This document shows, piece after piece, positions 50,399 to 58,862 of a DNA stretch of 64,000 bases; position 1 is the stretch's first letter, and every line of letters starts with the position of its first letter. The position numbers were made by a program, and so were the translations under genes. Source of the DNA: JBEGHD01 sp049334165 (lineage in GTDB: Bacteria; Bacteroidota; Bacteroidia; Flavobacteriales_D; Sanyastnellaceae); NCBI GenBank assembly GCA_049334165.1, contig JBEGHD010000005.1; one strand, given 5' to 3'. The notes beneath the pieces are model-generated. The model was not told where the DNA came from, made no database searches, and saw only the letters and a list, made by a program, of their open reading frames with translations.

Positions 50399-50754
50399 AA
50401 CTTCAAAATATCGGTAGGCGTATTAATGACTATGGCCTTGTCCCCTCTTATGGCGATTGGCACATTCATAATCTCAGGATGGCTTTTAATCATTTTAATC
50501 ACGTCTTCCTCATCTTCCGGAAAGCCATTATAATTATCCTTAAAGTCTGGGTGTTCAGTGTTAATCAGCTTCTTGAGGTCGGTTTTTAACTTTCTTGCGA
50601 GAGTCAGCAACTCTGTTCCGGTCACTTTGTCGCCTCTTATGTCGATATCATTGACAGCTATGCCTTTACCCTTGGCGTAGGCAAGTGTCTGAGTGCCATC
50701 TCTTGAGCTGGCGTCATAAAATAGCGTAATTTCTTTATCTGATGTGTTCAACAT
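50395..50754 (-). CDS. ArsC/Spx-like thioredoxin-fold protein without catalytic cysteine
   Basis: This 119-residue protein aligns with the ArsC/YffB family: LFYDASSRDGTQTLAYAKGKG corresponds to Y-x-P-x-C-S-x-S-x-x-T-L, with the catalytic Cys replaced by Ser17. The helical centre (LTLARKLKTDLKKLIN) and C-terminal PIAIRGDKAIVINTP match the fold. It cannot be an arsenate reductase; an adaptor or Spx-like role is possible. It overlaps the holin-X-like gene by 4 nt. Confidence 0.75.
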   Translation of the reverse strand: MLNTSDKEITLFYDASSRDGTQTLAYAKGKGIAVNDIDIRGDKVTGTELLTLARKLKTDLKKLINTEHPDFKDNYNGFPEDEEDVIKMIKSHPEIMNVPIAIRGDKAIVINTPTDILKL

Positions 50755-50812
50755 GAATGGTTTTTCTGTGGGGTTAAATTACAAATTGTTTATAGGTTGA
50801 GTATGCTTCGGA

Positions 50813-51130
50813 CTAATTGTCTTCTGCATCGATCTCTACAGCTCGCATAAAATTAGTCAACTCACTATCACCGTAAGTCCCGAAGGGCACAGTAACAAGA
50901 CCTTTCGTGTCTTCTCCACACTCTACCACATAGAGGATAGACATGTCATCCGGATTTGACGTTCCCTCAAATCTGTGAAATGCTTCGATTTCCACGTTGT
51001 TCTTATCGAACTTTTCCTGTGTTTCGAGACACATCAGCTTGCCGTCAGACATTTTGAAATTCTTGTCAAAGCCTTGTTCCGAGAGAGCTTTGGTTGCTTC
51101 GCTCAGTGTTTTAAATTTATTCAGTTCCAT
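50813..51130 (-). CDS. Small conserved-looking protein, unknown function
   Basis: This 105-residue acidic protein (FKTLSEATKALSEQGFDKNF at the start; RFEGTSNPDDMSILYVVECG in the middle) resembles short Bacteroidota proteins that are sometimes mislabelled phosphoribosylpyrophosphate synthetase. No catalytic motif is visible. It heads the minus-strand operon that ends with the AI-2E gene. A -24/-12-like motif lies 52 nt upstream. Confidence 0.65.
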   Translation of the reverse strand: MELNKFKTLSEATKALSEQGFDKNFKMSDGKLMCLETQEKFDKNNVEIEAFHRFEGTSNPDDMSILYVVECGEDTKGLVTVPFGTYGDSELTNFMRAVEIDAEDN

Positions 51131-51466
51131 TTGATATTTTGTTTAATTCCAGAATTATCGAGTTAAAAAGTAACAATCAAAACCGAAAAGTTTGCCATCG
51201 TCAGAAACCAAAACCTTGGTTCCAATTCCGCTGTGTTTAAATCTTCAACTTTTCTTTACGATTTTCACAGTATTTGCTCAGTAGGAGTTGAAACTTTTGT
51301 TCCACTACTGGTTCCAAATGCATTTCAATTTCTAAGCGCCTGAGGAATTGAAGGTTTAGAGAAAAATACAAATTACACTTTTGAAATTTGAAATGCCAAG
51401 TGAACATGGGACGGGAAGTGAATCCATTAAAGTGTGTAAAAAAATCTACGAAAGGTGATGGGCTCA
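51131..51466. other. Intergenic region between divergent genes
   Basis: It holds the -24/-12-like motif at 51183-51197 and a minus-strand frame (51237-51407, 56 codons, ending LSKYCENRKEKLKI) that looks partly protein-like but has no promoter or homologue I can name. I do not call it a gene. Confidence 0.4.
51183..51197 (-). promoter_or_regulatory. -24/-12-like motif before the 105-residue gene
   Basis: The minus strand reads TGGCAAACTTTTCGG, 52 nt before the ATG at 51130. Confidence 0.3.
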
Positions 51467-51841
51467 ATGATGACAGCAACACGTAAGGCATTAATAATAG
51501 ATGACGAGCAGGATATCTGTTTACTTCTGGCAGCGGTGCTCAAGAAGAATGGATTTATTACTGATTTTTCGAATACTCTGGAAGAGGCCTCAGATAAAAT
51601 AGTTCCCTTCGACCCTCAGCTCATTATTCTGGACCTCAATCTACCCGATGGAAATGGTTTTAGCCTTATTCCTGAAATAAAAGAAAAGCTACCGAATGTG
51701 AAGATTGTTGTTTGTAGCGCTTATGACGGACCTAAAGAAAAAAATCGCGCCAGGCGAGAAGGAGCTGATGCATTCGTAGGTAAGCCACTGGAGAGATCGG
51801 TTTTGCAAGATACTATTGAGAATCTCAGTAGCCGTGCCTAA
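51467..51841 (+). CDS. Stand-alone REC-domain response regulator
   Basis: This protein of about 124 residues is a single receiver domain: LIIDDEQDICLLLAAVL (acidic pair), phospho-Asp in LIILDLNLPDGNG, Ser in VVCSAYDG and Lys in AFVGKPLER. It has no output domain, so it passes phosphate on or binds a partner. Several starts are possible (GTG 51455, ATG 51458, 51467, 51470); 51467 best fits the AAAGG spacing. Confidence 0.85.
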   Translation: MMTATRKALIIDDEQDICLLLAAVLKKNGFITDFSNTLEEASDKIVPFDPQLIILDLNLPDGNGFSLIPEIKEKLPNVKIVVCSAYDGPKEKNRARREGADAFVGKPLERSVLQDTIENLSSRA

Positions 51842-51935
51842 ACCAATTATTCCATATCCAAAGCTGCTGACCAACTACCTATCAATTTTCCACATTCCTC
51901 GCTAAAGTCATTCAAGAAGATTTACGCCTCAAAAA

Positions 51936-51968
51936 GAAAAAAGGCCACTCCATCCGGAGTAGCCTTTA
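51936..51968 (-). terminator. Terminator of the BaeRF-like gene
   Basis: AAGGCcACTCC / GGAGTaGCCTT with an A tract on the left (T tract on the minus strand), 28 nt after the stop. Confidence 0.75.
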
Positions 51969-51995
51969 CGAAGCTTGTTATGTTTGTTTTTGAGA

Positions 51996-53132
51996 TTAAT
52001 ATCTCAGCACTGCCAGAGCTGGATTGTCAGTTCCCAGTAATTTTAGGTATTGCTCGTCAATTAGCTGAACCTTTCCGCTGTTCTCTACAGTTGAAATGGC
52101 CGCCAGATTTAACAGGTCAGTTGAGCCTTCTTCAAAGTTATCGCTGAGGGCCACTTCTCCGGTTTTTGCGTCAAAGTTTCCCCACTGTTCCTGACCGTTT
52201 TTGATGTAGAGTTTTTCTATGTTTCCATCCTGTGCATTAAAGAAGATGGACTTGATATCATCAGTAACTCGATCTTTCGATCGCAACTCGCCAATTTCTT
52301 CGCGCGCTTTTTCGTAACTGGATTCATATCGATCCTTCACCACGTCCCAGGCTTCTTCGTGCAACTCGAATAAATCTTTGTGCTCGTAGTTTCCTGAAAG
52401 ATGGTCGTCAATTAGATGCTGATAATTGTTTTTCTCTTTAAAAATCGGGTAGAGGTAATCTACACACGCTACCATGAGAGGAGCATCAGAATATTTTAAG
52501 ATTTTATCCAGCTCATCCGAGAGTTTTCGGAAATAGCGTTCAATGTCCTGACGATCTTGATCATCAGGCGCACCATGGCCGTGGTAAATTGTTTGACCAG
52601 ATGAATGGTGCTGCAGTGAGCTTGTGTCTTTCAACTCTTCTTGAAAAACAATGGACTCTGCATCCAAATCGGTCGTGTCGATCTCGGCAATACTATATTT
52701 TGTAGCCTCATAGAGTTTTACATTGTCCTTCGTGAGGTTCAGGATGAAAAACTCACCATTTCCTGAAAGCATTGGGCTGAGCGATCGAAGGTAAAAATGA
52801 TCAGAGATGTACTCAAAAGCTTCAAATTTTATGGGAAGTTCAAAGTATTTCATGAAGTCGGCTGTTGCAAACACAGCTAATCCTTCAGACTGGTTCTCCC
52901 AGAATTCTTTGTTATCCTGTAGGCTTGCTAGTTGTTCGAGAATTTTTTCGACAATTTCGCGATCCGTGCCTCTTTTCTCTAGTCTCTCTTCTACGTTTTT
53001 AACGGCATTTTTATAACCTATGCGGTTCTTCTCGTAATTGCCTGCTACTTCCATCGGCACGAAAATGCTAACCGAAGTTTCTGCTTTATTTTTATGTAGG
53101 TTTTTGAAATCGTGTTCACTAAATAGATACAT
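51996..53132 (-). CDS. BaeRF-like protein (bacterial eRF1-related release-factor family)
   Basis: This 378-residue protein resembles the bacterial archaeo-eukaryotic release factor family. The middle region TIYHGHGAPDDQDRQDIERYF, then LSDELDKIL, is the family HGHG...R-F/Y pattern, followed by an acidic LVACVDYLYPIFKEKNNY segment and a C-terminal eL30-like end. Such proteins are proposed to rescue ribosomes or bind hibernating ones; activity here is unproven. ATG 53132 was chosen over 53210. A -24/-12-like motif lies 37 nt upstream. Confidence 0.72.
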   Translation of the reverse strand: MYLFSEHDFKNLHKNKAETSVSIFVPMEVAGNYEKNRIGYKNAVKNVEERLEKRGTDREIVEKILEQLASLQDNKEFWENQSEGLAVFATADFMKYFELPIKFEAFEYISDHFYLRSLSPMLSGNGEFFILNLTKDNVKLYEATKYSIAEIDTTDLDAESIVFQEELKDTSSLQHHSSGQTIYHGHGAPDDQDRQDIERYFRKLSDELDKILKYSDAPLMVACVDYLYPIFKEKNNYQHLIDDHLSGNYEHKDLFELHEEAWDVVKDRYESSYEKAREEIGELRSKDRVTDDIKSIFFNAQDGNIEKLYIKNGQEQWGNFDAKTGEVALSDNFEEGSTDLLNLAAISTVENSGKVQLIDEQYLKLLGTDNPALAVLRY

Positions 53133-53644
53133 AATGCTTTTCGGTTTTAGGGATTCTGAGTCTATAATCGAAAAAACTGTGCCTCTGTAGTTCGAAGTTC
53201 CTTGCGTCAATGCTAAGTCGCAGTTATTCAGCGCGATGAGACGAGTTGTTACCGCTTTTGTACTTATTTAAACTTCATGGTTTGGGGACTATTTTGCACT
53301 TTATTCTGTGCTCATTACCCAATAATTCTCAGTTGGGGTAGGGCATGTCACCATGCAGAATGTAGCTAATTGATCTGGTGCACAACGCAGCAGGACGAAC
53401 TACAGTTTCTCTTGCAATTGATTGTGGTAAAACTCTGTAAAATGTAGAACATTATTCCCGTTTGATGGTTTGAAAAGGTAAATCGTCTGTTTGATGAAAG
53501 CGGGAATAAAAGAAGTTTACCGTATTTAAAGAACAGTAAATCAAAGAACTACAGACTCGTTCCGGGTTGAGGTAAATTTGAGTGGGTTCGGGGTTTGTAG
53601 AGAATGAGCAACAATAAATTGCTTAAAACTTATCTCTTAAGGAA
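53133..53644. other. Intergenic region of about 510 bp
   Basis: It contains the BaeRF promoter motif (53170-53184), a GCATG/CATGC stem (53343-53356), and a decayed copy of the hairpin repeat (CAGCAGGACGAACTACAG, about 53387-53404). I see no gene. Confidence 0.5.
53170..53184 (-). promoter_or_regulatory. -24/-12-like motif before the BaeRF-like gene
   Basis: The minus strand reads AGGCACAGTTTTTTC, 37 nt before the ATG at 53132. Confidence 0.4.
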
Positions 53645-55075
53645 ATGAAGAAAGTACTGATCATAGATGATGACGTAGATATCTGCATGCTGCTCAATAG
53701 ATACTTGAGCAAAAATGGCTTTCATGTCGAAGAAGCCTTTCGCGGTGAAAATGGCCTGAAAATGTTGGTCAAAGAGAAGTTTGATGTGGTGTTATGTGAC
53801 TTTAGACTTCCTGATTTCAATGGCCTCGATCTCATCAAAGAAATCCGCAAACACCGTCCCGAAACACAGGTAATTGTGATCACAGGCTACTCAGATGTGA
53901 AGGTTGCTGTGAAAACGCTAAAGTCAGGAGCTTTTGATTACGTGACAAAACCCATTCAACCGGAAGAAATTCTGCTCACCATCAAAAGTGCCATGGAGAT
54001 GTCTCCTGGTGCAACCGCAGCACCCGCAGCCTCGGGCAAATCTGGTGCGTCCAAGAAAAAATCGGGTAAGTCGGGTGGCAAAGGTCAGACAGACTCGAAG
54101 CGTCAGAAGTATGGCGAATACTACTACGTGAAAGGTACTAGTTCGAAAGCCACGCAAATCCACCAGTCTATTGAGCTGATCGCCCCTACAGATATGTCGG
54201 TGATTATTCTCGGTGAGACTGGTACGGGTAAGGAAGTGGCTGCGAGAACTATCCACGCCAAAAGCAAAAGATCTGATAAGCCATTTGTAGCTATCGACTG
54301 TGGCGCCCTTCCAAAAGAATTGGCCGGAAGCGAGCTATTTGGTCACGTGAAAGGTGCTTTTACAGGCGCTGTTCAGGATAAGCCGGGTAGCTTTGAACTG
54401 GCCAATGGTGGAACACTCTTCCTCGATGAGATAGGAAACCTCTCTTACGAAAATCAAATAAAATTGCTCCGAGTACTTCAGGAGCGAGTGATCAAGAAAG
54501 TTGGAGGAACCAAGGACATTGAAATCGATGTTCGTGTCCTGGTGGCAACCAATGAAAACCTGAAAAATGCAGTCTCTGGAGGAACATTTAGAGAAGATCT
54601 TTTCTACAGGCTCAACGAGTTTAGAATTGAACTACCTCCGCTCAGAGAGCGCAAGAGTGACCTGATGGATTTTGCGCACTACTTTTTGGAGCTAGCCAAT
54701 GCAGCTTTAGATAAGGAAGTGGAAGGTTTTGACGACAAAGTGGTAGAGAAAATGCAAAACTACTACTGGCATGGTAACCTCAGAGAACTCAAAAATGTGG
54801 TGAAACGCGCTACACTCTTGAGTTCAGGAGATGAAATTGATTTGACCTGCCTTCCTGATGAAATTATTCACCCTTCTTTTATCGCTTTCAAGAATGACGA
54901 GTCGGAGGATGAGATTACCGATTTGAAATCGGTAGCGGAAAGAGCTGAAAAACGAGCAATTTTGGAAGTGTTGAAGAAAACCGGCTACAATAAAACCAAG
55001 ACTGCTGAGATTTTGAAGGTCGACAGGAAAACGCTTTACAATAAAATCAATGCCTACGATATCGACCTGGGCTAA
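53645..55075 (+). CDS. NtrC-family sigma-54-dependent response regulator
   Basis: This 476-residue regulator has a REC domain (LIIDDDVDICMLL; phospho-Asp in VVLCDFRLPDFNG; Lys in YVTKPIQPE) and a Ser/Gly/Lys-rich linker (about 120-155). The AAA+ sigma-54 activation domain follows, with Walker A GETGTGKE, the sigma-54 contact loop GAFTGA intact, and FREDLFYRLNEF. A Fis-type helix-turn-helix (KTKTAEILKVDRKTLYNKI) ends it. It should activate -24/-12 promoters after phosphorylation. No kinase is adjacent; the kinases at 60.8-64 kb are candidates. Its stop shares CTAA with the convergent DUF2254 gene. Confidence 0.95.
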   Translation: MKKVLIIDDDVDICMLLNRYLSKNGFHVEEAFRGENGLKMLVKEKFDVVLCDFRLPDFNGLDLIKEIRKHRPETQVIVITGYSDVKVAVKTLKSGAFDYVTKPIQPEEILLTIKSAMEMSPGATAAPAASGKSGASKKKSGKSGGKGQTDSKRQKYGEYYYVKGTSSKATQIHQSIELIAPTDMSVIILGETGTGKEVAARTIHAKSKRSDKPFVAIDCGALPKELAGSELFGHVKGAFTGAVQDKPGSFELANGGTLFLDEIGNLSYENQIKLLRVLQERVIKKVGGTKDIEIDVRVLVATNENLKNAVSGGTFREDLFYRLNEFRIELPPLRERKSDLMDFAHYFLELANAALDKEVEGFDDKVVEKMQNYYWHGNLRELKNVVKRATLLSSGDEIDLTCLPDEIIHPSFIAFKNDESEDEITDLKSVAERAEKRAILEVLKKTGYNKTKTAEILKVDRKTLYNKINAYDIDLG

Positions 55076-56388
55076 ATCTTTTCAAGCTTTCTTTCATCAA
55101 GCAGTTCGTTGAGTCGACCGATCATTCTGTTGATTCGCTCTCTGCTTTGATCTGTGCTGATGGTTTTCTTCATCTCAACGATTAGGCTTTCAGAAAACCG
55201 CGTTAAGGTAGCTGTGTATGCCTTTGAGTGCTGGTCGGTGTAGGCGAGATTTTTAAGACCTTCCAGTAAATTCAGCATGACCAAAGAATCAGACTGACCA
55301 TATTGCCTAATTGGAGTGAGGTTCAGAAAGAGCAGTTCGTCCAGGGTTAGCGATCTGTACATCACTCTGAGTTTGCCATTCTCGTCAACTTCAAACTCCC
55401 GTTCGGGAATCGACAATTTTTCGAGCAGAAGCATAAAAAGTAAGTCGGTGCACTTCACTGCGGTGCCCGGGTCGTTTATCCCCGGGCTGAGCGCTTTCAC
55501 AGCCACCTCCGAAATTTGTTTCATGCCGAAAGTGTAGTGTGATCCCACGTATTCCTCAATGTAAAAAGTGAAACAGTTTTTTATGCGTTCGCAAAGTTCC
55601 TGCTCGTTTGATAGATCTCTGTTGACTCTCAAAAACGGATAATTCTTCACGGTGAAAAATCCGATGTCTACTGTGATCTCTGCAACCAGGTCGTGTTCTT
55701 GCAGAATGCTTATGAGCTGCTTCTTGTCTATGTTTTTGAAGTACCCCGGCAAGTTTGCCCTTAATGTAAACCAACCATCGGTTTCAGGAAAAGAGGGCTG
55801 ACTTTTTAACGCGCTGTATTTCTTTTGCCGGGCATGCATTCCTTTCCGAGTTTCTTTAAAAATGCTCTCTACAATTTTATCTACCTGAATTGAAACCGAA
55901 ATTGAGTGGATGAAATAGACAAAAAAAGCAAAGCTGAGGAGCATAAAAAGCATGGCGAAGAAAACTCCCCAGGAAGGCACGCTCTGTTCACTAAGCTTGA
56001 TGACCAAAAGAATGGAGTAGGTAAGAGACCCAACGTAAAAACCGAGAACAACCTGATGGTTTTTTCTCGTGATCAGGCCGGGTAGAACCCGGGGCGAAAG
56101 GGTAGAAGAAGCTGTGTTGAGCACAAGCATGACCATCGTAAAGCTAAAAACGATTAGCGAAATGAGTCCACCGATAATGGACCCTAGAATCAGACGGGAA
56201 TCTGCGATGTTTGAAACGAGGAGTGGTTTTGCAATATTCGCCAGTTGATGACTGAGCTCAGTGTCCTCAAAAGCCCTGATGGTAAAGAAAAAGACGAAGA
56301 ACAGGAATGAAATCATCGTTGGCAAAAAGGCGATGCTTTTCACCGTTTTCTGATATACCCGCTTAATCGAGCTTCTGAGTTTTTTCAT
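55072..56388 (-). CDS. DUF2254 family membrane protein
   Basis: This 438-residue protein has four membrane helices in the first 190 residues and a soluble C-terminal domain, with the family segment ALSPGINDPGTAVKCTDLL conserved. Function is unknown. A TTG at 56397 is possible, but ATG 56388 is better. A -24/-12-like motif lies 27 nt upstream. It is tail to tail with the sigma-54 activator gene. Confidence 0.85.
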   Translation of the reverse strand: MKKLRSSIKRVYQKTVKSIAFLPTMISFLFFVFFFTIRAFEDTELSHQLANIAKPLLVSNIADSRLILGSIIGGLISLIVFSFTMVMLVLNTASSTLSPRVLPGLITRKNHQVVLGFYVGSLTYSILLVIKLSEQSVPSWGVFFAMLFMLLSFAFFVYFIHSISVSIQVDKIVESIFKETRKGMHARQKKYSALKSQPSFPETDGWFTLRANLPGYFKNIDKKQLISILQEHDLVAEITVDIGFFTVKNYPFLRVNRDLSNEQELCERIKNCFTFYIEEYVGSHYTFGMKQISEVAVKALSPGINDPGTAVKCTDLLFMLLLEKLSIPEREFEVDENGKLRVMYRSLTLDELLFLNLTPIRQYGQSDSLVMLNLLEGLKNLAYTDQHSKAYTATLTRFSESLIVEMKKTISTDQSRERINRMIGRLNELLDERKLEKI

Positions 56389-56415
56389 TTTAGCCAATTA
56401 ATTGTAGTCCGTACC

Positions 56416-56430
56416 AGCAAAAACCTGCCT
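56416..56430 (-). promoter_or_regulatory. -24/-12-like motif before the DUF2254 gene
   Basis: The minus strand reads AGGCAGGTTTTTGCT, 27 nt before the ATG; GC is present at the -12 position. Confidence 0.45.
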
Positions 56431-56484
56431 GGCGGTGAAAATTAGTGATTTTCGATAACTGAGAGCGCCTTTGGAATTTGGCGC

Positions 56485-56522
56485 AAAAAAAAGACCCCGA
56501 ACTCAAATGTCCGGAGTCTTTC
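56485..56522 (-). terminator. Terminator of the YqaE/PepSY-like operon
   Basis: AAAGACcCCG / CGGaGTCTTT stem with eight T residues on the minus strand, 27 nt after the stop at 56549. Confidence 0.75.
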
Positions 56523-56548
56523 CGCTTTTCAGTTTGAGATTATCATGT

Positions 56549-57022
56549 TTAGACTTCCGTCATAAACAAAAGTTTCTTTGGCTTTTTCAGCTCTTCGCCT
56601 TCTGTGTCGATAAACAAGTAGCGAACCTCTCCCTGACGGAGAAGCTTAATAGAGAAAAACTCCTCTGTGAGCGTTTCCACAAAAAATACTTCCTGAATAT
56701 CGGAGTGAGAAAAATTGCTTGCCATAAAAGCTGTTTTTACACCTTTGGGAAGTGCAGTAAAACTCGCTTTGGTGATGGTTTCTTCAAATTCTCCAACAGG
56801 AGTGAAAAAGGTTCTTTTAATTACTTCTCCATCCGTAGCTTCAACCATGATGTAAGTTTCTTCAAAATTGACATCCGTAATTTCGTAATTGTCATCCAGT
56901 CGGGTTTCTACATCTGCTCTCACCTTTTTATCCAGCATCTTCCGGTTCTCAGGTTTTTCAGACTGGGCAAAGGTGATGGAAGTAATAATCAGGGCAAATA
57001 ATATTGTAGTTAATTTTTTCAT
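56549..57022 (-). CDS. Secreted PepSY-like protein
   Basis: This 157-residue protein has a signal peptide (MKKLTTILFALIITSITFA) and a body with a repeated strand-helix pattern (ITDVNFEETYIMVEATDGEV; then HSDIQEVFFVETLTEEFFSI), like the PepSY-like/BLIP-fold periplasmic proteins of Bacteroidota. It is 22 nt downstream of the yqaE-type gene and probably cotranscribed. The function is unknown; periplasmic inhibition or binding is a guess from the fold. Confidence 0.7.
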   Translation of the reverse strand: MKKLTTILFALIITSITFAQSEKPENRKMLDKKVRADVETRLDDNYEITDVNFEETYIMVEATDGEVIKRTFFTPVGEFEETITKASFTALPKGVKTAFMASNFSHSDIQEVFFVETLTEEFFSIKLLRQGEVRYLFIDTEGEELKKPKKLLFMTEV

Positions 57023-57044
57023 TTCAATTTTAGATTTTTGATTT

Positions 57045-57206
57045 TCAATTTTTCTTAGTCAGCACCCAGATAGAATAAATAACTCCTGGAATCCAACCCA
57101 AAAGGGTTAAGATTATGCTGATTAGTAATTTTCCACTCACTCCAAACCTCAGAGCAACGGGCACTGGAGGAAGGAGAATTACCAAAATAATTTCAATTAG
57201 ATTCAT
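57045..57206 (-). CDS. YqaE/Pmp3 (UPF0057) family membrane peptide
   Basis: This 53-residue two-helix proteolipid is classic for the family: LIEIILVILLPPVPVALRFG, then LLISIILTLLGWIPGVIYSI followed by a WVL tail. Pmp3/YqaE proteins respond to salt and envelope stress and affect membrane potential in yeast. Of two ATGs, 57206 keeps the frame. A -24/-12-like motif lies only 12 nt upstream. Confidence 0.92.
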   Translation of the reverse strand: MNLIEIILVILLPPVPVALRFGVSGKLLISIILTLLGWIPGVIYSIWVLTKKN

Positions 57207-57218
57207 TCATGGTTGGTT

Positions 57219-57233
57219 GGAATATCTGTGCCA
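57219..57233 (-). promoter_or_regulatory. -24/-12-like motif before the yqaE-type gene
   Basis: The minus strand reads TGGCACAGATATTCC, 12 nt before the ATG. Its first ten bases equal those of the E. coli glnAp2 sigma-54 promoter as I remember it. Confidence 0.4.
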
Positions 57234-57248
57234 TGGCACTGAATTGCT
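57234..57248 (+). promoter_or_regulatory. -24/-12-like motif facing right, no near gene
   Basis: TGGCACTGAATTGCT starts exactly where the minus-strand copy starts, across the palindrome GTGCCATGGCAC. The nearest firm plus-strand gene is 510 nt away. Confidence 0.25.
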
Positions 57249-57758
57249 CCCTCTTTTTTGTCAGTAAATGGATGTATGCCGCTTTGGGCTAGGCAGTAAG
57301 CAGGTTTTGTGAAGAGTTCTTCTATTAAAGATTTTCCTGGCTAGCATAACATGAAGTGTGGGGAAAAGTGCCCAATACTATCGCAGAATCTCAACGTCAA
57401 TAAACGATGTCTTTTTTCAGGGTTGTTTTCATTGATTTGTAGATCAGTGATTTACCTTGCGTGTGCGTTTTGGATTGTCGATTGTGAAAGGGGATCTCAA
57501 ACAAATGAAATCGTTGAATCACTAATTGCACTCTATGGAAAATATCTATACAGGAAACGAAAACGGAAGAATTGAACGACCTATTGAAAGAAGAAAATTT
57601 GAAAATCAATCGGCTTCGCGGGATGAAATGATCAGTGTTCTGCCTAAATGTCTAAATTTGTTTTCTTCAAAATTTGGGCAGTAATAAATGTTGAATTTCT
57701 TTGCTGCTCAAGTCGATTTGAACTAATTGAATTTCATCAACCAATCTCGTAAATAAGC

Positions 57759-58214
57759 ATGTTCGTAAAAGAATTGAAAAACCTTTCAGAAGAAGATCAG
57801 AAAAAGGTTTTAGACGCTCCAATTTGGATTTCGCTTCACGCAGCTGTAAGCAAGGATGGAGAAATAGATCCGGCTGAAAAAAGTGAGGCCATTAAACAAG
57901 CGCACTTTCGCACGTATTCATCTCCTATCGACCTGCACACTTATTATAAAGCAGTTGACGAAAATTTCGCAGACCGCTTTGAAGAGTACAGCAAAATGTT
58001 GCCAGCAGATGAAGAGGAGGCAGAGAAATTTATCAGTGAAAAAGTTGAAGAGATCACTCAGATTATTTCGCATCTAGATAAAGGCGAGTTTGCTGAGCAG
58101 TTGCTCAAGGACTTGCAGGAATTTTATCGCTACGTGTTTAGATCGAACAGCAACGTGTTTCAGTACTTTGCATTCCCGCTGATCACTAATGCACTGAATA
58201 ACAGAAAGAGCTAA
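57759..58214 (+). CDS. Soluble helical protein, possibly TerB-like, unknown function
   Basis: This 151-residue acidic protein is all helical. The segment ISLHAAVSKDGEIDPAEKSEAI resembles the metal-binding helix turn of TerB-like domains (DGxID-E), but the match is short. No signal peptide. It ends in a terminator and lies among stress genes. Confidence 0.7.
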   Translation: MFVKELKNLSEEDQKKVLDAPIWISLHAAVSKDGEIDPAEKSEAIKQAHFRTYSSPIDLHTYYKAVDENFADRFEEYSKMLPADEEEAEKFISEKVEEITQIISHLDKGEFAEQLLKDLQEFYRYVFRSNSNVFQYFAFPLITNALNNRKS

Positions 58215-58232
58215 AATCATTTAAGTATAATT

Positions 58233-58264
58233 TGAAGCCTCGGTGATACCGGGGCTTTTTTTGT
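58233..58264 (+). terminator. Terminator after the 151-residue gene
   Basis: AGCCtCGG / CCGgGGCT stem with a 5-nt loop and eight T residues, 20 nt after the stop. Confidence 0.8.
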
Positions 58265-58354
58265 GGTACAAGTTGCTCCGTTATGTAGATTTTCTGAAAC
58301 GAAATGTCTCTTGTGAAAAGTGAAGGTCGTTGTGCGCCCTGACTTTTGATCCGA

Positions 58355-58369
58355 TGGCGCGATTTTTCT
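58355..58369 (+). promoter_or_regulatory. -24/-12-like motif before the gene at 58401
   Basis: TGGCGCGATTTTTCT, 31 nt before the ATG. Confidence 0.4.
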
Positions 58370-58400
58370 ATCGGTAGGGTGAACCAAAAGATAGAAGAAA

Positions 58401-58790
58401 ATGATGACAGATGAAGAAAAGCAAGTGCATTTGAATAATGTGATAAAGCTATTAAGCGGCACGCAAAGACAGGTTCAGGGAATGGACTACAATCAATTTG
58501 CCCGGGAAGAGCAGGTTTATCAGGAAGTTTACGAAAACTTGCAGAATGCCGGACAGGCAGCACATATGCTCGAGCAGGAATCTGATGATCGTATCAGAGC
58601 AATTGGGCTCGAAGCTTTGGCGAATATGAGAAACGCCCGTTACAATAGCGAAGCAGAAATGGATCACAGTGTAGTATGGGGCTTTTTGCGCAGCGAGGAT
58701 GTCGAGAACATGCTCGATGAGCTGGAAAAAGCTTCAGCAGAAATTGGTCGCTCTCAGGAACACATAGAGGACGACAAAAACAGAATTTAG
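58401..58790 (+). CDS. Helical protein of 129 residues, unknown function
   Basis: It is a soluble, highly charged helical bundle (HLNNVIKLLSGTQRQVQGM; LANMRNARYNSEAEMDHSVV; a C-terminal LDELEKASAEIGRSQEHIED helix). It may be a ferritin-like relative of the DUF2383 protein, but no motif proves that. An AGAAGAAA stretch precedes the ATG and a terminator follows. Confidence 0.65.
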   Translation: MMTDEEKQVHLNNVIKLLSGTQRQVQGMDYNQFAREEQVYQEVYENLQNAGQAAHMLEQESDDRIRAIGLEALANMRNARYNSEAEMDHSVVWGFLRSEDVENMLDELEKASAEIGRSQEHIEDDKNRI

Positions 58791-58819
58791 TAAGAAAAGA
58801 TATTTTAAAGGAAAAAATT

Positions 58820-58851
58820 CAGGCGGGAAACTCCCGCCTGTTTTATTTTTT
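58820..58851 (+). terminator. Terminator after the 129-residue gene
   Basis: CAGGCGGG / CCCGCCTG stem with a 5-nt loop, then TTTTATTTTTT. Confidence 0.85.
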
Positions 58852-58862
58852 GTGGTTTGTTT

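Larger units (their letters stand above)
57207..57758. other. Intergenic region of about 550 bp
   Basis: It starts with a palindrome carrying two back-to-back -24/-12-like motifs (57219-57248). Two plus-strand frames (57351-57575, 74 codons; 57535-57684, 49 codons) lack homology I recognise, a promoter at proper distance and good starts. I do not call them genes. Confidence 0.5.

Noticed and set aside
51407..51421. TGGGACGGGAAGTGA as a further -24/-12-like motif before the REC gene at 51467
   Set aside because: The -24 half is fair, but there is no T-rich -12 half, so I left it out of the set.
53585..53600. Autoregulatory -24/-12 site before the sigma-54 activator
   Set aside because: GTGGGTTCGGGGTTTG matches neither half well; I see no convincing motif before this gene.
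57351..57684. Frames of 74 and 49 codons in the 57.2-57.8 kb gap
   Set aside because: No homology, no ribosome-binding site and the two overlap; kept only as a note because a rightward motif lies upstream.
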